Below, one piece after another: positions 24,486 through 26,993 of a DNA stretch of 26,993 nt. The notes beneath the pieces were generated by a model that saw only the letters and a program-made list of their open reading frames with translations, did no database searches and was not told where the DNA came from. Within the stretch, counting starts at the first letter, position 1, and each line of letters opens with the position of its first letter. The stretch is from the NCBI GenBank assembly GCA_002309255.1, contig DBXI01000037.1:49850-76842 (forward strand). The letters are read 5' to 3'. The position numbers and the translations under genes were made by a program. Origin of the DNA: Bacteroidales bacterium UBA1216. GTDB taxonomy: Bacteria; Bacteroidota; Bacteroidia; Bacteroidales; Paludibacteraceae.

Positions 24486-26270
24486 ATGAAAAATATCCAT
24501 ATTGCTTTCCTATGTGCTTGCGCCCTCATGGTCGGGTGCAAGCACTCTGCGCCTCTTCAGGTGCGCATCAACCAGGTCGGCTTCCGCCCTGCACAGGAGA
24601 AGACCGCCACCATCGATGTCTGCTGCCCCGAGGCTGAACCATGTGCCGTTAGAATTCTGAACGCTGCCGGCGACACTGTTTGGCAGGGTCTTGCATCCGC
24701 AACGATGCTCAACCCTATCTCCGGCAAACCGCGGCAGATTGTGGACTTCTCTACCCTCACCGAAGTAGGCGACTACACACTGCAAGTGAACAACGAAATG
24801 TCAATTGTCAATTGTCAATTGTCAATTAATAACCACCCTTACCGCGAACTAACGCGTAAAGCCTTGCGTGCCTTCTACTACCAGCGTGCATCAATGGATA
24901 TCGTTGAGCCGTTTGCCGAAGGCTACGAACGCAAAGCCGGTCACCCCGATGATCAGGTGCTCGTCCACGCCTCTGCTGCTACAGCCGAGCGCCCCGAAGG
25001 CACGATCATCGCTTCACCCGGCGGATGGTACGACGCTGGCGACTACAACAAGTACATAGTCAACTCCGGATTCACCATGGGTGTCTGGCTCATGGCCTAC
25101 GAGATGAACAAGGAATATTTTGATACCATCAATCTGAATATCCCCGAGTCAAAAGATGTCAATTGTCAATTGTCAATTGTCAATTGTCCCGACATGCTTG
25201 CAGAAGCGATGTACAACATCCACTGGATGATGACCATGCAGGACACAGACGGCGGAGTGTATCACAAACTCACCGAACCGAACTTCGAGGGGTTCATCCG
25301 TCCGGACGAATGCCAAAAACCGCGTTACGTAGTGCTCAAGACCACAGCTGCAGCATTGGATTTCGCGGCTACCATGGCGCTTGCTGCACGCGTTTATGCA
25401 CCGTATGAGGATGTTTATCCTGGCTTTGTGGCTCAGGCAACCGAGGCAGCCAAGCGTGCCTACGCCTGGGCAGAGGCCAATCCCGCTATCTATTACGACC
25501 AGCCGAAGATGAACGAACAGTTCAAGCCGGAGATCAAGACAGGTGCTTACGATGACTTCGATGTCAACGATGAGTTCTATTGGGCTGAGATAGAGTTGAA
25601 TCTGCTGACAGGCGATGACAAATACAAAGCACACGTCGGCGACCACGCCCAAGCTATCGCCGATACCCTTGCCAAAGTCGGCAAACACTATCTGCCTGCT
25701 ACATGGGGTAACGTAGCTGAATTAGCGTACTTCGACCTACTCTTGAACAACAAAACCGATGTCAATGCCCTTTTGGCTTATTTAGAACCGTACTTGGACG
25801 AAGCGGAGAGCACATCCGTTCATCGTTCGCCCTACGGCAACCGCGAGTCGGATTTCTTCTGGGGCTGCAACTCGGAAGGCTGTTGCTGGCGAGGTATAGA
25901 ATGCCTATACGCCTACCGGTTCACCGGCGACGAACGCTACCGCGTGGCTGCTGAGCGTTGCTTAAACTACATTCTTGGCCAAAACGCCACGGGCTACTGC
26001 TACGTTACCGGATTCGGTCAAAAGCCCGCATCCCATCCGCACCACCGCCTCTCTTATAGCCATCCGAAAGGTACACACCCAGGATTCCTGGTAGGCGGTC
26101 CTAATCCCATGAGGCAGGATGCTGAGACCGATGGCGTGAAGTACCCGAAGAACGTTCCCGCGGACGAAAGTTACCTCGACTACCAACCCAGTTACGCATC
26201 CAACGAGGTCACCATCAACTGGAACGTCACGCTTTTCGCCCTGACCGCCGGACTTGATGCTATCGAATAG
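24486..26270 (+). CDS. GH9 glucanase/cellodextrinase lipoprotein with N-terminal Ig-like domain
   Basis: A 594-residue inverting beta-1,4-glucanase. Lipobox MVGC (C18), Ig-like CelD_N domain about 24-103 (VRINQVGFRPAQEKTA), then the (alpha/alpha)6 GH9 domain. GGWYDAGDYNKYI (179-191) holds the base aspartates D183 and D186, PHHR is at 518-521, and SNEVTINWN (572-580) carries general acid E574. No acidic run follows the lipid cysteine, so a periplasm-facing location is possible, which would suit trimming of imported oligosaccharides to cellobiose for GH94 (inference). Two in-frame heptamer arrays encode MSIVNCQLSINN (105-116, the linker after the Ig domain) and VNCQLSIVNC (225-234, a loop of the catalytic domain). 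Last gene of the locus, followed by a terminator. Confidence 0.94.
   Translation: MKNIHIAFLCACALMVGCKHSAPLQVRINQVGFRPAQEKTATIDVCCPEAEPCAVRILNAAGDTVWQGLASATMLNPISGKPRQIVDFSTLTEVGDYTLQVNNEMSIVNCQLSINNHPYRELTRKALRAFYYQRASMDIVEPFAEGYERKAGHPDDQVLVHASAATAERPEGTIIASPGGWYDAGDYNKYIVNSGFTMGVWLMAYEMNKEYFDTINLNIPESKDVNCQLSIVNCPDMLAEAMYNIHWMMTMQDTDGGVYHKLTEPNFEGFIRPDECQKPRYVVLKTTAAALDFAATMALAARVYAPYEDVYPGFVAQATEAAKRAYAWAEANPAIYYDQPKMNEQFKPEIKTGAYDDFDVNDEFYWAEIELNLLTGDDKYKAHVGDHAQAIADTLAKVGKHYLPATWGNVAELAYFDLLLNNKTDVNALLAYLEPYLDEAESTSVHRSPYGNRESDFFWGCNSEGCCWRGIECLYAYRFTGDERYRVAAERCLNYILGQNATGYCYVTGFGQKPASHPHHRLSYSHPKGTHPGFLVGGPNPMRQDAETDGVKYPKNVPADESYLDYQPSYASNEVTINWNVTLFALTAGLDAIE
24797..24824 (+). repeat. 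Heptamer array (ATTGTCA) in GH9, linker
   Basis: aatgtca followed by three attgtca units, in frame at the junction of the Ig-like and catalytic domains. Confidence 0.9.
25155..25189 (+). repeat. Heptamer array (ATTGTCA) in GH9, catalytic domain
   Basis: gatgtca, three attgtca units, then attgtcc, in frame, giving VNCQLSIVNC in a loop. The peptide nearly repeats that of the linker array. Confidence 0.9.
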
Positions 26271-26323
26271 ACTAACTCTATGCACTTGAGCACGACTAAC
26301 TCGATGCCATCGAATAGGCTAAC
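26253..26323 (+). repeat. Duplicated 3' end of the GH9 gene
   Basis: The last codons and stop of GH9 (26253-26276) recur 47 bases downstream at 26300-26323 with four base differences. Both copies contain ATCGAATAG. Confidence 0.7.
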
Positions 26324-26326
26324 AAT

Positions 26327-26354
26327 AAAAAATCGCTTCACGGCGATTTTTTTT
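26327..26354 (+). terminator. Intrinsic terminator of the beta-glucan locus
   Basis: A 10-bp stem, AAAAAATCGC (26327-26336) with GCGATTTTTT (26343-26352), a 6-base loop, then further T. It lies 57 bases after the GH9 stop and separates the locus from pyruvate phosphate dikinase. Confidence 0.85.
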
Positions 26355-26441
26355 AATAGGGGTGCTCAATTATTCATTTTCGTCTAATTTGCGCGCATTT
26401 TTTCAAATCTTTGCACAAAGTGAATTTTTCTTTGAAAAAAA

Positions 26442-26473
26442 TTTGGAAATATCAAAAATTTTTAGTATCTTTG
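26442..26473 (+). promoter_or_regulatory. Promoter of pyruvate phosphate dikinase
   Basis: TTTG (26442-26445), a 20-base spacer, then TATCTTTG (26466-26473). RNA would start near 26480, leaving a leader of about 180 bases that contains the 11-bp repeats. Confidence 0.78.
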
Positions 26474-26514
26474 TAGCGGATTTTTGTGGGATGCAATTTT
26501 TTGTCCGACTTTGT

Positions 26515-26624
26515 CGAGACATTTACGAGGCGTCTACGAGCCGTTTACGAGGCAATCCTAGACAATACTCGAGACATCTTCGAGACATTTACGAGGCATC
26601 CACGAGCCATTTACGAGGCTAAGC
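26515..26624 (+). repeat. Ten-unit 11-bp tandem repeat in the ppdK leader
   Basis: Ten contiguous 11-base units of the form CGAGNCNTNTA, starting at 26515, 26526, 26537, 26548, 26559, 26570, 26581, 26592, 26603 and 26614. Units 4 and 5 are the most degenerate. Units 1-4 and 7-10 form a second-order repeat 66 bases apart. The array lies between the promoter and the ATG at 26662 and so is transcribed. Confidence 0.9.
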
Positions 26625-26661
26625 AACAAAAAATCAACTAAAATAACATAAATCAAACACA

Positions 26662-26993
26662 ATGGACAACAAAAAACGCGTTTACACCTTTGGTAACGGT
26701 AAGGCCGAAGGTAATGCTCAGATGCGCGAGCAACTGGGCGGTAAAGGTGCCAACTGCGCCGAGATGAACCTTGTGGGAGTTCCTGTTCCTCCGGGATTCA
26801 CAATCACTACCGACGTCTGCAACGAGTATTATGAGGTTGGTCAAGAGAAGATCGTTGAGCTCCTCAACAACGACGTACTCGCTGCCGTAAAGCACATTGA
26901 GAACCTTATGGGTTGCAAGTTCGGCGATCCGAAGAACCCGCTGCTCGTCAGCGTTCGTTCGGGTGCGCGTGCATCCATGCCGGGTATGATGGA
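26662..26993 (+). CDS. ppdK: Pyruvate, phosphate dikinase, N-terminal part
   Basis: The first 110 codons of a long enzyme; the gene runs off the right edge. [42 protein letters not shown] (27-51) and [14 protein letters not shown] (97-110) are the ATP-grasp nucleotide-binding start of pyruvate phosphate dikinase, with the conserved glycine-rich GGKGA and the SVRSGA segment. The enzyme interconverts pyruvate + ATP + phosphate and PEP + AMP + pyrophosphate. The ATG at 26662 follows an A-rich leader without Shine-Dalgarno sequence. The gene is separated from the glucan locus by a terminator and has its own promoter and repeat-filled leader. Central and C-terminal domains cannot be seen. Confidence 0.95.
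   Translation, partial: MDNKKRVYTFGNGKAEGNAQMREQLGGKGANCAEMNLVGVPVPPGFTITTDVCNEYYEVGQEKIVELLNNDVLAAVKHIENLMGCKFGDPKNPLLVSVRSGARASMPGMM

Noticed and set aside
24797..25189. ATTGTCA arrays as a CRISPR remnant
   Set aside because: The repeats are contiguous 7-mers without spacers and are translated in frame; no cas genes are present.
26362..26622. 86-codon open frame upstream of ppdK
   Set aside because: Its start precedes the promoter at 26442-26473 and its end is just the 11-bp repeat. Only the shorter 26491-26622 part could be translated, and that is kept as an alternative in the findings.

Overview
The window looks like a chromosomal segment of a fibre-degrading member of the order Bacteroidales (gut or rumen type, Prevotella-like in style; genus not determinable here). 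The grounds are a SusC/SusD pair, lipoproteins, near absence of Shine-Dalgarno sequences, and eight promoters of the Bacteroidota sigma-70 type (TTTG, about 20 bases, TAnnTTTG).

Layout. On the left (1-5968, minus strand) lie the start of an iron-sulfur class I fumarase, a large secreted endonuclease I with duplicated OB-fold/InlB-like modules, and a cluster HU - 29-residue basic protein - RNase E/G. MutY (6156-7223, plus) is divergent from HU. It converges with a four-gene minus-strand run (11179 to 7220): secreted S1/P1-type nuclease, NodB-like protein, membrane sugar transferase and short-chain dehydrogenase. An AraC-type regulator (11319-12176, minus) is divergent from a plus-strand polysaccharide utilization locus (12330-26270). 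That locus holds a GH94 cellobiose phosphorylase, a GH5 endoglucanase, a small secreted Trp-rich protein, SusC, SusD, an IPT/TIG surface glycan-binding lipoprotein, a GPH-type sugar symporter and a GH9 lipoprotein. A strong terminator closes it. The window ends in the first 110 codons of pyruvate phosphate dikinase.

How the locus should work (inference from families): GH5, GH9 and the binding proteins cut and hold beta-glucan such as cellulose, cello-oligosaccharides or mixed-linkage glucan. SusC/D import oligosaccharides across the outer membrane and the GPH carrier takes cellobiose into the cytoplasm. GH94 then splits it with phosphate into glucose-1-phosphate and glucose, saving ATP. No beta-glucosidase and no hybrid two-component or ECF regulator is present; the divergent AraC protein is the obvious local regulator.

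The most unusual signal is a dispersed family of heptanucleotide tandem arrays of the form NNNNTCA. Seven arrays lie inside coding sequence (mutY twice, GH94 three times, GH9 twice) and all read TCA in the gene's direction. Three more lie in gene spacers or leaders and all read the other way, where a TGA recurs every seven bases. Because 7 mod 3 is 1, three units fill seven codons, so forward arrays can stay open while reverse arrays must create a stop. A second signal is a ten-unit, 11-bp tandem repeat in the transcribed leader of pyruvate phosphate dikinase.
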